Source of the DNA: Aquibium microcysteis
GTDB taxonomy: Bacteria > Pseudomonadota > Alphaproteobacteria > Rhizobiales > Rhizobiaceae
NCBI RefSeq assembly: GCF_014495845.1
Contig: NZ_CP061080.1
Coordinates: 5,508,001 to 5,572,000 of the forward strand
Reading direction: 5' to 3'
Length of the DNA: 64,000 nucleotides
The first letter of the stretch is position 1, and every line of letters starts with the position of its first letter. Below, one piece after another: positions 1-8,083 of the stretch. The position numbers and the translations under genes are program-made. Under the pieces are notes generated by a model. The model saw only the letters and a list, made by a program, of their open reading frames with translations. It was not told the origin of the DNA and ran no database searches.

Positions 1-34
1 CCCGAATTAAGTAAACTGTCCCCGCATTTCCGCC
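1..34. repeat. REP-like interspersed repeat, copy 1
   Basis: The first 23 bases match, with one mismatch (A for C at position 9), the right arm of the inverted pair found downstream at 1475-1497. Similarity continues through a shared TTTCCGCC to about position 34. The copy is cut by the window edge, so its partner may lie upstream. With the pair downstream it brackets the two-gene operon at 156-1411. Short repeats of this type are usually spread by REP-associated transposases, but no such transposase is seen here. Confidence 0.7.
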
Positions 35-155
35 CTCCCGCCCCTCTGGTTCGCGCCGTCCGCGCAGCTGGCGCTTTCGGCTGCAACCCCATGATGTTAG
101 GTCTTCCCCGAGACGCGATTCCGCCCCGGCATCGCGCCACGAATGGGAGGACACC

Positions 156-533
156 ATGACCACCACACCCGACGCACTCGGCCTCGAGCTGCGCCGCAAG
201 ATGTTCGGCTCAGCCGGCGCCGAGCAGCAGGTCGAGAGCGCCAGCGACTTCACGGCACCGATGCAGGACATCGTCACCCGCATCTGCTTCGGCGAGATCT
301 GGCAGCGCCCCGGCCTCGCCACGCGCGAGCGCTCGATGGTGACGCTCGCCATGCTGGCCGCCCTCGGCAAGGAGCCGGAGCTCAAGGTCCACGTCCGCGG
401 CGCCATCGCCAACGGCGTCACCAAGGAGGAGATCCGCGAGATCCTGATCCATTCCTTCCTCTATTGCGGCATCCCCGCCATGGTCGGCAGCCTGCGCGCC
501 GCCGAGACCGTGCTGGCCGAGATCGGAGCCTGA
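156..533 (+). CDS. carboxymuconolactone decarboxylase family protein
   Basis: A 125-residue cytoplasmic protein of the AhpD-like carboxymuconolactone decarboxylase (CMD) family, whose usual length is 120-130. Family features visible are W49 with the following RPGL, an ERS segment near 58-60, His79 in the central helix, and the Y103-C-G-I-P segment near the C terminus. PcaC itself decarboxylates 4-carboxymuconolactone in the protocatechuate pathway, but no other pca gene is nearby, so the substrate is open. The start follows a GGGAGG site at 145-150. The stop lies 2 nt before the next start, so it forms an operon with the dehydrogenase downstream, which suggests a shared small-molecule catabolic role. 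Confidence 0.85.
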   Translation: MTTTPDALGLELRRKMFGSAGAEQQVESASDFTAPMQDIVTRICFGEIWQRPGLATRERSMVTLAMLAALGKEPELKVHVRGAIANGVTKEEIREILIHSFLYCGIPAMVGSLRAAETVLAEIGA

Positions 534-535
534 CC

Positions 536-1411
536 ATGGAGCGCATCGGTTTCGTCGGCATCGGCAACATGGGCCGGCCGATGTCGGCCAATCTGGCGAA
601 GGCGGGCTTCCCGCTGACGCTCTACGACGCCAGCCCGCAGGCTGCCCGCGCCCATGCGGCCACCATCGATGCCGCCGCGGCGGCCACGACCGCCGAGCTC
701 GGCGCGGCCTGCGACATCGTCGTCACCATGCTGCCCACCGGCCGCATCGTGCGCGAGGTCCTGCTCGACGGCGGTCTCGCCGCCGCCCTGAAACCCGGGT
801 CGCTGCTGATCGACATGAGCTCCTCCGACCCGATCGGCAGCCGCGACCTTGGCCCCGCGCTCGCCGAACACGGCGTCGGCTTCGTCGACGCCCCGGTCTC
901 GGGCGCCGTGCCGCGGGCGATCGCCGGCACGCTCACCATCATGCTGGGCAGCGACGACCCGGCGCTGTCGGAGCGCGCCCGCCCGGTCCTGATGGCCATG
1001 GGCAACCGCGTCTTCGAGACCGGCTCGCTCGGCACCGGCCACGCCATGAAGGCGCTGAACAATTTCGTCGCCGCCGCCGGCTTCGCCGCCGTCGCCGAGG
1101 CCCTCGTCGTCGCCGGCCGCTTCGGACTCGATCCGAAAGTAGCGGTCGAGATCATGAACGTCTCGACCGGCCGCAACTTCTCCACCGAGAACGTCTTCGC
1201 CCAGCACGTGCTCTCGGGCGACTTCGCCACCGGCTTCGCGCTCGGCCTGCTCGCCAAGGACGTCGGCATCGCCGCCGATCTCGCCGACGCCATGGGCAAG
1301 CCGCTGCCGATCGTGGAGGAGACCAACCGCTGGTGGCAGGCCGCCCTCGACCGCCTCGGCGGCACCGTCGACCACTCCGCCGCCTTCAAGGCGTGGCAGG
1401 GGGAGGATTGA
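536..1411 (+). CDS. NAD(P)-dependent oxidoreductase, 3-hydroxyisobutyrate dehydrogenase family
   Basis: A 291-residue beta-hydroxyacid dehydrogenase, the normal length for the family. The N-terminal Rossmann motif GIGNMG is at 8-13. The substrate-binding DAPVSG segment is near 118, and the conserved lysine in GHAMKALNN near 170 is the catalytic Lys position of 3-hydroxyisobutyrate and tartronate semialdehyde reductases. A C-terminal KDVGIA motif is also present. The ATG at 536 is chosen because the Rossmann strand begins immediately after it; a longer in-frame extension upstream overlaps the previous gene and is rejected. The substrate cannot be read from sequence; 3-hydroxyisobutyrate, tartronate semialdehyde and glyoxylate-type acids are all possible. 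Confidence 0.9.
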   Translation: MERIGFVGIGNMGRPMSANLAKAGFPLTLYDASPQAARAHAATIDAAAAATTAELGAACDIVVTMLPTGRIVREVLLDGGLAAALKPGSLLIDMSSSDPIGSRDLGPALAEHGVGFVDAPVSGAVPRAIAGTLTIMLGSDDPALSERARPVLMAMGNRVFETGSLGTGHAMKALNNFVAAAGFAAVAEALVVAGRFGLDPKVAVEIMNVSTGRNFSTENVFAQHVLSGDFATGFALGLLAKDVGIAADLADAMGKPLPIVEETNRWWQAALDRLGGTVDHSAAFKAWQGED

Positions 1412-1421
1412 GCGCGAAGCA

Positions 1422-1508
1422 GGGGACAGTTTACTGAATTCGGGGCACGCCCGCACCCGCAAGCACCCCTGTGACCCGAATTCAGTAAACTGTCCCCGGG
1501 GTTTCCGC
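1422..1508. repeat. REP-like inverted repeat pair
   Basis: Two perfect 23-nt arms (1422-1444 and 1475-1497) face each other across a 30-nt loop and could fold into a long hairpin between the dehydrogenase and the ArsC-related gene. The core reads CAGTTTACTGAATTCGGG on the left arm. The right arm plus TTTCCGCC (to 1508) is repeated at the window start. A structure like this may act as a terminator or mRNA stabiliser, although no U-tract follows. Confidence 0.85.
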
Positions 1509-1553
1509 CACCGCTTCCGAAGGCCGCTCACCGCCACCCCAGGAGAACCGCCC

Positions 1554-1919
1554 ATGCCCGTCACGATCTACGGCATCAGGAACTGCGACACCATGAAGAA
1601 GGCCCGCGCCTGGCTCGACGCGAACGGCATTGCTTACGCCTTTCACGACTACAAGACCGCCGGCCTCGACGAAGCCCGCCTCCAGTCCTGGATCGACGCC
1701 CTCGGCTGGGAACCGCTGCTGAACCGCGCCGGCACCACCTTCCGCACCCTCCCCGACGCCGACAAGGCCGACCTCGACGCGGACAAGGCCAGACGCCTGA
1801 TGCTGGCGCAGCCGTCGATGGTCAGGCGCCCGGTACTCGACGTGGACGGGCGGCTGACGGTGGGGTTCAAGCCGGAGGTGTATGCGGGGGTTTTCGGGGG
1901 GAGGGCATCTGGCTGTTGA
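1554..1919 (+). CDS. ArsC family reductase (YffB/Spx-related)
   Basis: A 121-residue thioredoxin-fold protein of the ArsC-related YffB subfamily. It opens with a beta strand and the NCDTMKKA segment, with one Cys at position 11. The Arg-containing C-terminal MVRRPVL segment corresponds to the glutathione/arsenate-binding loop of ArsC. Subfamily members usually lack the full arsenate reductase cysteine set, so a glutathione-dependent thiol reductase role is more likely than arsenic resistance, and no ars genes are nearby. The start follows AGGAGA about 10 nt upstream. The last residues after GVFGG look like an unconserved tail. Confidence 0.85.
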   Translation: MPVTIYGIRNCDTMKKARAWLDANGIAYAFHDYKTAGLDEARLQSWIDALGWEPLLNRAGTTFRTLPDADKADLDADKARRLMLAQPSMVRRPVLDVDGRLTVGFKPEVYAGVFGGRASGC

Positions 1920-2008
1920 CCGTCTCGACGGACCGCAATACGCCGCCGCTGCCGAAGAACCGAACAGTCGAGGATCTGCTTGCGCCGATCCGCACACGAT
2001 GCTCGCCC

Positions 2009-3028
2009 CTACAGTTCCTCGAGCCTGACCCCCGTCCCCGCCATCCGCTTCAGCGAGTTCGCGATATGCTCGCGCCAGCGCGGGCCGACCGCCATCGCGG
2101 CTTCATAGGCCAGGCGCAGGTCGTCGGGCCGGTCTTGCGCCATCGCTTCGATCAGGAACGCCGCCTGCTCGCGGTCCTTGGCGGCTTTCAGGCTGCCCGC
2201 GCCGTCGCGCCGCCGGTCGGCGACGATCAGCTTGTGGATCGCATAGCGTTCCGGGCGCGGCACCTGCACCAGAATGCCGGACCGGTAGATGGCCGCGGCG
2301 CGGATCGGCTCGGCGATCAGGAAATTGAGATAGTTCAGCGCCTGCGCACTGACCCCGAGCGCCGGCAGGTCGCGGATGGTTTCCGCGCCGAAGGCGGGCG
2401 TGAGGAATTCCACCAGCTGACCGCTCCCGCCCTGCGCCCAGCGCCAGGTGCGGGTCGGGTCGAGTGCGGGGACGGGATCGAACTTCAGTGCCGAGAACGT
2501 TTCGGCCAGAGCTGGGTCGACCCGGTCCCCCAGGGCGATGCTGAGTTTCTCGAACTGGGCGATGTCGATGTCGCCGGTGTTGGCCATTCCGCCCAGCGGC
2601 AGGCGGATGCCGAGTTCGCCTTCGTAGAGGCGGAACGCATTGGTCCCGACGAGCGTCCCGCCCAGCCGGAACGTTCCCGCTTCCGCCAAGGCCGACAGGA
2701 TGGAGCCGGTCGCCCGGTCGGTCGGCGTCATGCCCTCGGCCCGCAACAGCCGGACCAGCCGCGACCGCTCGGCCTGCCGCTCCTTCGCGGTCGCGCGCAG
2801 GGCCTCGATGCGGTCGATCCGCGCGCGCGTCTCGTCGCCATCCTCGCCGATGTAGATGAAGCGCATCTCCGATCCGACGCGCCGCGCGGCGTACCAGTAG
2901 GCCTTTTCGCCGCGCTGCTTCAGCGTCGGCTTGCCCTGGATCCCGGACACCGCGTCGTCGTTCAGCAGCCGCACCAGATCCGTGTAGGCGCTCGTCGCGA
3001 TGCTGCTGAGCGGAACCATGCCTATCAC
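2009..3028 (-). CDS. GSU2403-family nucleotidyltransferase-fold protein
   Basis: A 339-residue protein that resembles the GSU2403 nucleotidyltransferase-fold family (NTP_transf_8). The middle (about 120-220) has a predicted nucleotidyltransferase-like region with GTNAFRLYEG and a later TGDIDIAQF, whose DID carboxylates fit the metal site. The C-terminal half is helical and charged. No catalytic function is established for the family. The longest frame starts at a GTG (3028); an ATG at 3019 is an alternative and fits better with the promoter just upstream. The gene stands alone, with direct and inverted repeats over its promoter that suggest autoregulation. Confidence 0.75.
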   Translation of the reverse strand: MIGMVPLSSIATSAYTDLVRLLNDDAVSGIQGKPTLKQRGEKAYWYAARRVGSEMRFIYIGEDGDETRARIDRIEALRATAKERQAERSRLVRLLRAEGMTPTDRATGSILSALAEAGTFRLGGTLVGTNAFRLYEGELGIRLPLGGMANTGDIDIAQFEKLSIALGDRVDPALAETFSALKFDPVPALDPTRTWRWAQGGSGQLVEFLTPAFGAETIRDLPALGVSAQALNYLNFLIAEPIRAAAIYRSGILVQVPRPERYAIHKLIVADRRRDGAGSLKAAKDREQAAFLIEAMAQDRPDDLRLAYEAAMAVGPRWREHIANSLKRMAGTGVRLEEL

Positions 3029-3083
3029 TTTCGAATTTTGCTTGGCACAGTATGCCTATCAAAATCCGAGATTGCTAGGCACG
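3017..3083 (-). promoter_or_regulatory. promoter with repeated operator-like motifs
   Basis: On the minus strand TTGATA (3062-3057) and AAAATT (3039-3034) are separated by 17 nt and could be the promoter of the nucleotidyltransferase gene. The same stretch carries a direct repeat with a 34-nt period: ATGCCTATCA at 3018 and 3052, and TTGCTTGGCAC / TTGCTAGGCAC at 3038 and 3072. TGCCTA (3053) and TAGGCA (3076) also form an inverted pair. The arrangement resembles a repressor-binding array. Confidence 0.5.
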
Positions 3084-3097
3084 GCCGAAAACCGTCC

Positions 3098-3331
3098 TCA
3101 CTCCTTCGAAAACCCCACCTTCACCCCGCGCTGCCTGAAATACGCCTGCATCAGCTTGCGGCCCGAGCGGTTGCCCTGCGCGAGCTTCGCCGGGTCGAAC
3201 ACGGCCTCCTTCACGCCCTCGCGCGCCATCGCGGCCTTCAGCGTGGCGATATGGATGTCGAGGTCGACATTGTCGGCCTGCAGCGAGGCGTAGATGCGGT
3301 CGGTGGCCTCGGCCACGGTCGGTTCGGTCAC
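3098..3331 (-). CDS. small conserved hypothetical protein
   Basis: A 77-residue soluble, charged protein without signal peptide or membrane segment. It has an acidic N-terminal helix (EATDRIYASLQ) and a basic C-terminal part (NRSGRKLMQAYFRQRG) and looks all-helical. No family was recognised. It is read as coding because codon use matches its neighbours and the competing frame on this strand is poorer in composition. It lies upstream of the nucleotidyltransferase promoter on the same strand and is probably transcribed separately. Confidence 0.65.
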   Translation of the reverse strand: MTEPTVAEATDRIYASLQADNVDLDIHIATLKAAMAREGVKEAVFDPAKLAQGNRSGRKLMQAYFRQRGVKVGFSKE

Positions 3332-3408
3332 GATGATGCTCCTTGATCGTTCGGGCCGCCGTTAGCACGGTTTCGGCCCGATCTGTAGCGGGCAGAACGA
3401 AGCGCCTT

Positions 3409-3500
3409 CCTCTCCCCCTTCCGGGGGGAGAGGTGGATCGGGCGAAGCCCGAGACGGTGAGGGGGCTGCGCCCGCAACCGTGGGGCGCTCCGTCGCAGAG
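3409..3500. repeat. Rhizobiales-type intergenic palindromic repeat
   Basis: A strong hairpin (3409-3418 paired with 3424-3433, CCTCTCCCCC against GGGGGAGAGG) is followed by the imperfect palindrome ATCGGGCGAAGCCCGA and a GAGGGGGCTGCGCC segment. The last segment recurs near 43850. Palindromic units of this composition are scattered between genes in Rhizobiales. Nothing else is visible in the 226 bp between the two flanking genes. Confidence 0.6.
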
Positions 3501-3557
3501 GCGTGGTCCCGAACTCAGGTCCTCCGACCCACGGGCGGGAACGCTGCCCGCGCGCGC

Positions 3558-4814
3558 CTACACCCACTCGCCCTTGCGCATCACCGGTTCCACCGTCCCG
3601 TCCGCATGCACGCCGTCGACGTCGATCGCGCCGGAGCCGATCATCCAGTCGATATGAATAAAACTCTTGTTGCCGCCGGCGGCCGCGATCTGGTCCGGCG
3701 TCATCGCCGCGCCGTCGCGGAAGCATTTCGAGTAGCACTGGCCGAGCGCGATGTGGCTGGCTGCGTTCTCGTCGAACAGGGTGTTGTAGAACAGAAGCCC
3801 GCTCTGCGAGATCGGCGAGGAATGCGGCACCAGCGCCACTTCGCCGAGCCGCCGCGCGCCCTCGTCGGTGTCGAGCACCTTCTCCAGCACGTTCAGCCCC
3901 TTCGAGGCCTTCGCCTCGACGATCCGCCCGGCCTCGAAGCGCACGGAAATCTGGTCGATCAGCGTGCCCTGGTAGGAGAGCGGCTTGGTGCTCGACACGT
4001 GGCCGTCGACGCGCAGGGCGTGCGGCGTCGTGAACACCTCCTCGGTCGGGATGTTGGGGTTGCAGGTGATGCCGTTCTTCGCCGTCGAGGCGCCGCCATG
4101 CCATTCGTGGCCGTCGGCCAGCCCCACCGTCAGGTCGGTGCCCGGTCCGGTGAAGCGCAGCGCGGCGAAGGCCTTGCCGTTCAGCCACACGGTGCGCGTG
4201 CGCAGCGCCGCGTTGTGCGCGGCCCAGGCCGCCACCGGGTCGTCGCCGTTCACGCGCGAGGCGGAGAAGATCGCCTCGGCGAGCTTGGCCACCGCCACGT
4301 CCTCCTCGTCGCCCGGAAACATCACCTTCGCCCAGGACGGGTTGGGATAGGAGACGATGTTCCAGTTGATGTCGAAGCCGGCGATCTTCTCCAGCGCCGG
4401 CTGGTAGGCCATCGAATTGGCCTTGTTGGCGCGCGACACCTTCGCCGGATCCTGTTCGGCGAGCAGCATCGGGTTGTCGCCCGAGATCGCCAGCCGCGCA
4501 GCGTTGCTGGCGAACGCCTTGCCCATGCCCTCGTAGAGCCAGCCGGCGGCGCGGTCGAAGCTCTCTTCGCGGCCGTGGCGGAAGCGGGCGAGCGTCACCT
4601 CCTCGTCCGACAGGAACGGCGTGACGATGCCCGCGCCGGCCTCGTAGGCATGCGCGACGATGCGGCGCACCAGCGGCAGCGCGGCCACCGGCGCCGTCAT
4701 CACCAGGTCCTGCCCCGGCTGCAGCTGCAGCCCCACCTTGACGGCCACCTCGGCCAGCCGGTCGAGCCGGACCGGGTCGATCGAGGCGGAAACGGCGCGC
4801 GGATGCGATGTCAT
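3558..4814 (-). CDS. M29 family aminopeptidase
   Basis: A 418-residue protein of the M29 (thermophilic aminopeptidase AmpS/PepS-type) metallopeptidase family, the usual length. The N-terminal domain contains the LQPGQDLVM segment, and the catalytic domain near 250-370 contains GLADGHEWHGG, NIPTEEVFTTP, a conserved HIALGQCY and the HIDWMIGS near the C terminus, which supply Glu/His/Asp metal ligands. It is predicted to be cytosolic and cofactor-dependent. The ATG at 4814 is chosen because the domain begins right after it; a longer frame upstream has no family similarity. It is monocistronic, with 137 bp to the LysR gene. Confidence 0.9.
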   Translation of the reverse strand: MTSHPRAVSASIDPVRLDRLAEVAVKVGLQLQPGQDLVMTAPVAALPLVRRIVAHAYEAGAGIVTPFLSDEEVTLARFRHGREESFDRAAGWLYEGMGKAFASNAARLAISGDNPMLLAEQDPAKVSRANKANSMAYQPALEKIAGFDINWNIVSYPNPSWAKVMFPGDEEDVAVAKLAEAIFSASRVNGDDPVAAWAAHNAALRTRTVWLNGKAFAALRFTGPGTDLTVGLADGHEWHGGASTAKNGITCNPNIPTEEVFTTPHALRVDGHVSSTKPLSYQGTLIDQISVRFEAGRIVEAKASKGLNVLEKVLDTDEGARRLGEVALVPHSSPISQSGLLFYNTLFDENAASHIALGQCYSKCFRDGAAMTPDQIAAAGGNKSFIHIDWMIGSGAIDVDGVHADGTVEPVMRKGEWV

Positions 4815-4951
4815 GAAGAGGATCCTGTGCTGGCAAGTCGCTGACGGTTCGGCTGGAACATAGTCCGGCCGCGCGCCCGTTTCCACCGCCGCGGCGGTGC
4901 GGCCGCGACAGCGGCGCCGCCTTCCTTGACAGGGGAGGCGGCGCGGCGGGA

Positions 4952-5869
4952 TCAGCCGCCTGGCAGCCGCGCATGCAGCGTCGCCGTCTGCGCCATCTCC
5001 TCCCGCACCCAGGCGATGAAGTCGCGCACCTTGCGCGGCGGCCGCGCGCCGGCGGCCGTGCAGATCCAGAAGCCGAAGCCCAGATCGGCGCGGATCGGCA
5101 GCGGCGCGGCCAGCCGCCCGTCGGAGAGCGCGTCGGCGCAGATCAGCTGCCAGGCGAGCGTGATGCCCTGGCCGGCGATCACCGTGTCGATGCACAGCAG
5201 CGGATCGTTGAGCCGCGCCCCCTGCAGCGGCCGCACGGGTGCGATGCCCGCCGCCTCGAAGAAGCGCTCCCAGGTCACCATGCGCGAGGAATCATCGTCG
5301 ATCGAGGTCTCCCGGGCGAGATCGGCGACGCTCCGGATCCGGCCGGCCTTGGCCGCGGCCGCCACCACGAACACCTGCTGCGGCAGGATGAGCTCGGCCG
5401 CGACGCCCGGCCAGCGCCCGTCGCCCATGCGGATCGCCACGTCGACGTCGGAGCCGGCGAGGTCGACGAGCCGTTCCGTCGCATCCACCCGCACCAGCAC
5501 GGTCGGATAACGGGCGAAATGCTGGCGCAGCCGCGGCACCAGCCATCGGGTCGCGAAGGAAGGCGCCACCGACACGACCAGCGTGTCTTCCGCCGTGTGG
5601 CGCAGCGTCCCCACCGCCGCGTCGAGTTCGCGAAAGCCGGCCGAGAGCCGCGCGGCGAAGGCCGCCCCGGCCTCCGTCGGCACGAGCCCCCGCGCCGTCC
5701 GCGCAAACAGCGCCCGCCCGACCTGCCGCTCGGTCCGGTTCACCTGCTGGCTCACCGCGCTGGCCGAGACGCCGAGTTCCTCGGCTGCGGCCTGCAGGGA
5801 GCCGGTCCGGGCTGCCGCTTCCACCGCCCGCAGGCCGTTCAGGTGTACCGTATTCAGGTTCCGGTTCAA
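4952..5869 (-). CDS. LysR family transcriptional regulator (GcvA-like)
   Basis: A 305-residue LysR-type regulator. The N-terminal winged helix (about 8-65) contains the expected AAARTGSLQAAAEELGVSAS helix-turn-helix, and the periplasmic-binding-like effector domain follows from about 90, with SDVDVAIRMGDG and a GQGITLAW segment. The pattern matches GcvA-type regulators. The only suitable start is a TTG at 5869, immediately before the conserved HLNGLRA. It is divergent from the small gene at 5964 across a 94-bp gap, so that gene is the most likely target. The effector cannot be deduced. Confidence 0.88.
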   Translation of the reverse strand: MNRNLNTVHLNGLRAVEAAARTGSLQAAAEELGVSASAVSQQVNRTERQVGRALFARTARGLVPTEAGAAFAARLSAGFRELDAAVGTLRHTAEDTLVVSVAPSFATRWLVPRLRQHFARYPTVLVRVDATERLVDLAGSDVDVAIRMGDGRWPGVAAELILPQQVFVVAAAAKAGRIRSVADLARETSIDDDSSRMVTWERFFEAAGIAPVRPLQGARLNDPLLCIDTVIAGQGITLAWQLICADALSDGRLAAPLPIRADLGFGFWICTAAGARPPRKVRDFIAWVREEMAQTATLHARLPGG

Positions 5870-5963
5870 GATTTTCTAAACCCGCCGCGTGAAGTTCTGG
5901 ATCGCGATAAGCCACCTCACAAGCTAGAACGCAAGCATCTCCCGGATCGGCGGAGGCCCGCAG

Positions 5964-6191
5964 ATGTTTCAGTTTTTCTCGATGGGGCGGCGCCTGGCGT
6001 CTCGCCTCCGCGCATGCGGCGCGGTCGGTGGCTGCACGCCCTCCTGCCAGGCGCCGGACCTCCTCGCCCACCCCGCCATCGCGCGCATGAGCGAGCGCGA
6101 ACTGGCCGATCTTCCGTTCCCGCGCGACCCTGACGAAGCCCGCCCGCAGCGCTCGCCGCGCCCGCCGATCGCCTGCCACGGGGAGCGTTGA
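5964..6191 (+). CDS. small hypothetical protein divergent from LysR gene
   Basis: A 75-residue protein with a basic amphipathic start (MFQFFSMGRRLASRLRACG), two cysteines, and a middle segment LLAHPAIARMSERELADLPF that looks like a short folded helix pair. The C terminus is Pro/Arg-rich. No family was recognised with confidence. A strong GGAGG (5952-5956) seven bases before the ATG supports translation. It is divergent from the LysR gene and is likely controlled by it. Confidence 0.55.
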   Translation: MFQFFSMGRRLASRLRACGAVGGCTPSCQAPDLLAHPAIARMSERELADLPFPRDPDEARPQRSPRPPIACHGER

Positions 6192-6234
6192 ACCGTCCGG
6201 ATGCTGTTTTTCCGCGCTTTCGGGCCGTTCGGTT

Positions 6235-6263
6235 TTGAACTGCGGCGGAAATTGGGCTAGACC
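6235..6263 (+). promoter_or_regulatory. putative sigma70-type promoter for BCCT transporter
   Basis: TTGAAC (6235-6240) and TAGACC (6258-6263) are spaced by exactly 17 nt and lie 131 bp before the transporter start. The -10 element is weak. No operator palindrome was noticed in the long leader. Confidence 0.4.
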
Positions 6264-6393
6264 GTCCCTTCGCCCCATCCGGGCGCCCCGGCGTGCCTCA
6301 TGCCCCGCCTCGATCCGAGGTCCTCCCTTTTCGCCCGGATACCAGGATCCGTCGCGTCAGCGCACGGCTCGAAAAAAGAAGAAGGAGGCAGCG

Positions 6394-8004
6394 ATGTCCG
6401 ACCTTTCCGCCACCGATTCCCTTCCCGACGAGCACGGCCTCGAAGCCGGCCAGGACAACGTCCAGCTTCTCGGCCTCGACATCCACAATCCGGTGTTCCC
6501 CATCTCGGCCTGCACCATCATCCTCTTCGTCGTCGTCGCGCTCCTCTTCGGCGAGCAGGCGGCTGCGGTGCTCGGCGGGCTGCGCGACTGGCTCACCTCG
6601 ACCTTCGACTGGCTCTTCATGCTGTCGGCCAATCTGTTCGTGCTCTTCTGCCTCGCGCTGGTGGTCTCGCCGCTGGGCAAGGTCCGCCTCGGCGGCCCCG
6701 ATGCACGGGCGGACTATTCCTATGCCGGCTGGTTCGCCATGCTGTTCGCCGCCGGCATGGGCATCGGGCTCATGTTCTTCGGCGTGCTCGAACCGATGTA
6801 CCACTTCAACAATCCGCCGCTCGGCATCGCGCCGCCCGTGGTAGACGGGGTGATCCAGGCCGACCGCGTCGCCGCCGCGCGCGAGGCCGGCATGGCCGCC
6901 ACCATCTATCACTGGGGACTGCACCCCTGGGCCATCTATGCGGCGGTCGCGCTGTCGCTGGCGCTGGCGACCTACAACAAGGGCCTGCCGCTCTCCATGC
7001 GCTCGGCCTTCTATCCGATCTTCGGCGAGCGCATCCGCGGATGGACCGGCCATGTCATCGACACCATGGCGGTCTTCGCCACGCTGTTCGGTCTCGCCAC
7101 CTCGCTCGGCTTTGGCGCCTCCCAGGCACTCGCCGGCCTCAACGACCTCTACGGCATCCCGAACACCGACTTCGCCAAGGTGATCCTCATCGCCGGCATC
7201 ACCGGAATCGCGCTGGTTTCGGCGGTGGCCGGGCTCGACGCGGGCGTGAAGCGTCTGTCGGAGCTCAACATGATGCTCGCCGTGCTGCTGCTGGCCTTCG
7301 TCATCGTGCTCGGCCCGACGCTGGCCATCCTCTCCGGCTTCTTCACCAACACCTGGGACTACGTCACCGCGCTGCCCGAACTGTCGAACTGGATCGGCCG
7401 GGAGGACGACGCCTTCCTGCACGGCTGGACCACCTTCTACTGGGCCTGGTGGATTTCCTGGTCGCCCTTCGTGGGCATGTTCATCGCCCGCGTCTCGCGC
7501 GGCCGCACGGTCCGCGAGTTCATCACCTGCGTGCTGCTCATTCCCACGCTCGTCTCCATCCTGTGGATGACCACCTTCGGCGGCACGGCGCTCGACCAGT
7601 ATCTCGTCGCCGGCTATGCGGGCGTGCAGCAAACGGTGATCGACTACGTGCCGGAACTGTCGCTCTACCGCATGCTCGAGCCGCTGCCGCTGGCCGGCCT
7701 CACCTCGCTCATCGGCATCGTCCTCGTCATCGTCTTCTTCGTCACCTCGTCGGATTCCGGCTCGCTGGTCATCGACACCATCACCGCGGGCGGGAAGGTC
7801 GATGCACCGGTGGCGCAGCGCGTCTTCTGGGCCTGCTTCGAGGGTCTGGTGGCGATCGTCCTGCTGCTCGGCGGCGGGCTGGCGGCCCTGCAGGCCAGCG
7901 CCATCGCGACCGGCTTCCCCTTCGCGCTCCTGCTGCTCCTGATGATGTACGCCACTTTCGTCGGTCTGCGCAGCGAGCCCCGCGGAGCGGCCGGAACCGC
8001 CTGA
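6394..8004 (+). CDS. BCCT family betaine/choline/carnitine transporter
   Basis: A 536-residue inner-membrane protein with about 12 hydrophobic segments. Family signatures are the glycine-rich GMGIGLMFFGVLEP in an early helix and the tryptophan-rich WAWWISWSPFVGMFIARVSRGR later, which form the substrate aromatic box and the BCCT signature. Members take up glycine betaine, choline, carnitine or related quaternary amines by cation symport. The C terminus ends about 20 residues after the last helix, so the long osmosensing tail of BetP is absent; constitutive catabolic uptake is therefore more likely than osmoregulated uptake. The start is set by AAGGAGG at 6382-6388. No bet genes are adjacent. 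Confidence 0.9.
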   Translation: MSDLSATDSLPDEHGLEAGQDNVQLLGLDIHNPVFPISACTIILFVVVALLFGEQAAAVLGGLRDWLTSTFDWLFMLSANLFVLFCLALVVSPLGKVRLGGPDARADYSYAGWFAMLFAAGMGIGLMFFGVLEPMYHFNNPPLGIAPPVVDGVIQADRVAAAREAGMAATIYHWGLHPWAIYAAVALSLALATYNKGLPLSMRSAFYPIFGERIRGWTGHVIDTMAVFATLFGLATSLGFGASQALAGLNDLYGIPNTDFAKVILIAGITGIALVSAVAGLDAGVKRLSELNMMLAVLLLAFVIVLGPTLAILSGFFTNTWDYVTALPELSNWIGREDDAFLHGWTTFYWAWWISWSPFVGMFIARVSRGRTVREFITCVLLIPTLVSILWMTTFGGTALDQYLVAGYAGVQQTVIDYVPELSLYRMLEPLPLAGLTSLIGIVLVIVFFVTSSDSGSLVIDTITAGGKVDAPVAQRVFWACFEGLVAIVLLLGGGLAALQASAIATGFPFALLLLLMMYATFVGLRSEPRGAAGTA

Positions 8005-8083
8005 CCGGGCGGGAGGCGCTGGTCCACCGGATTGGCGCTGCCTCCGCATTCCCAAGTCGCGGACGAGCCCATATGGTCCGTCC

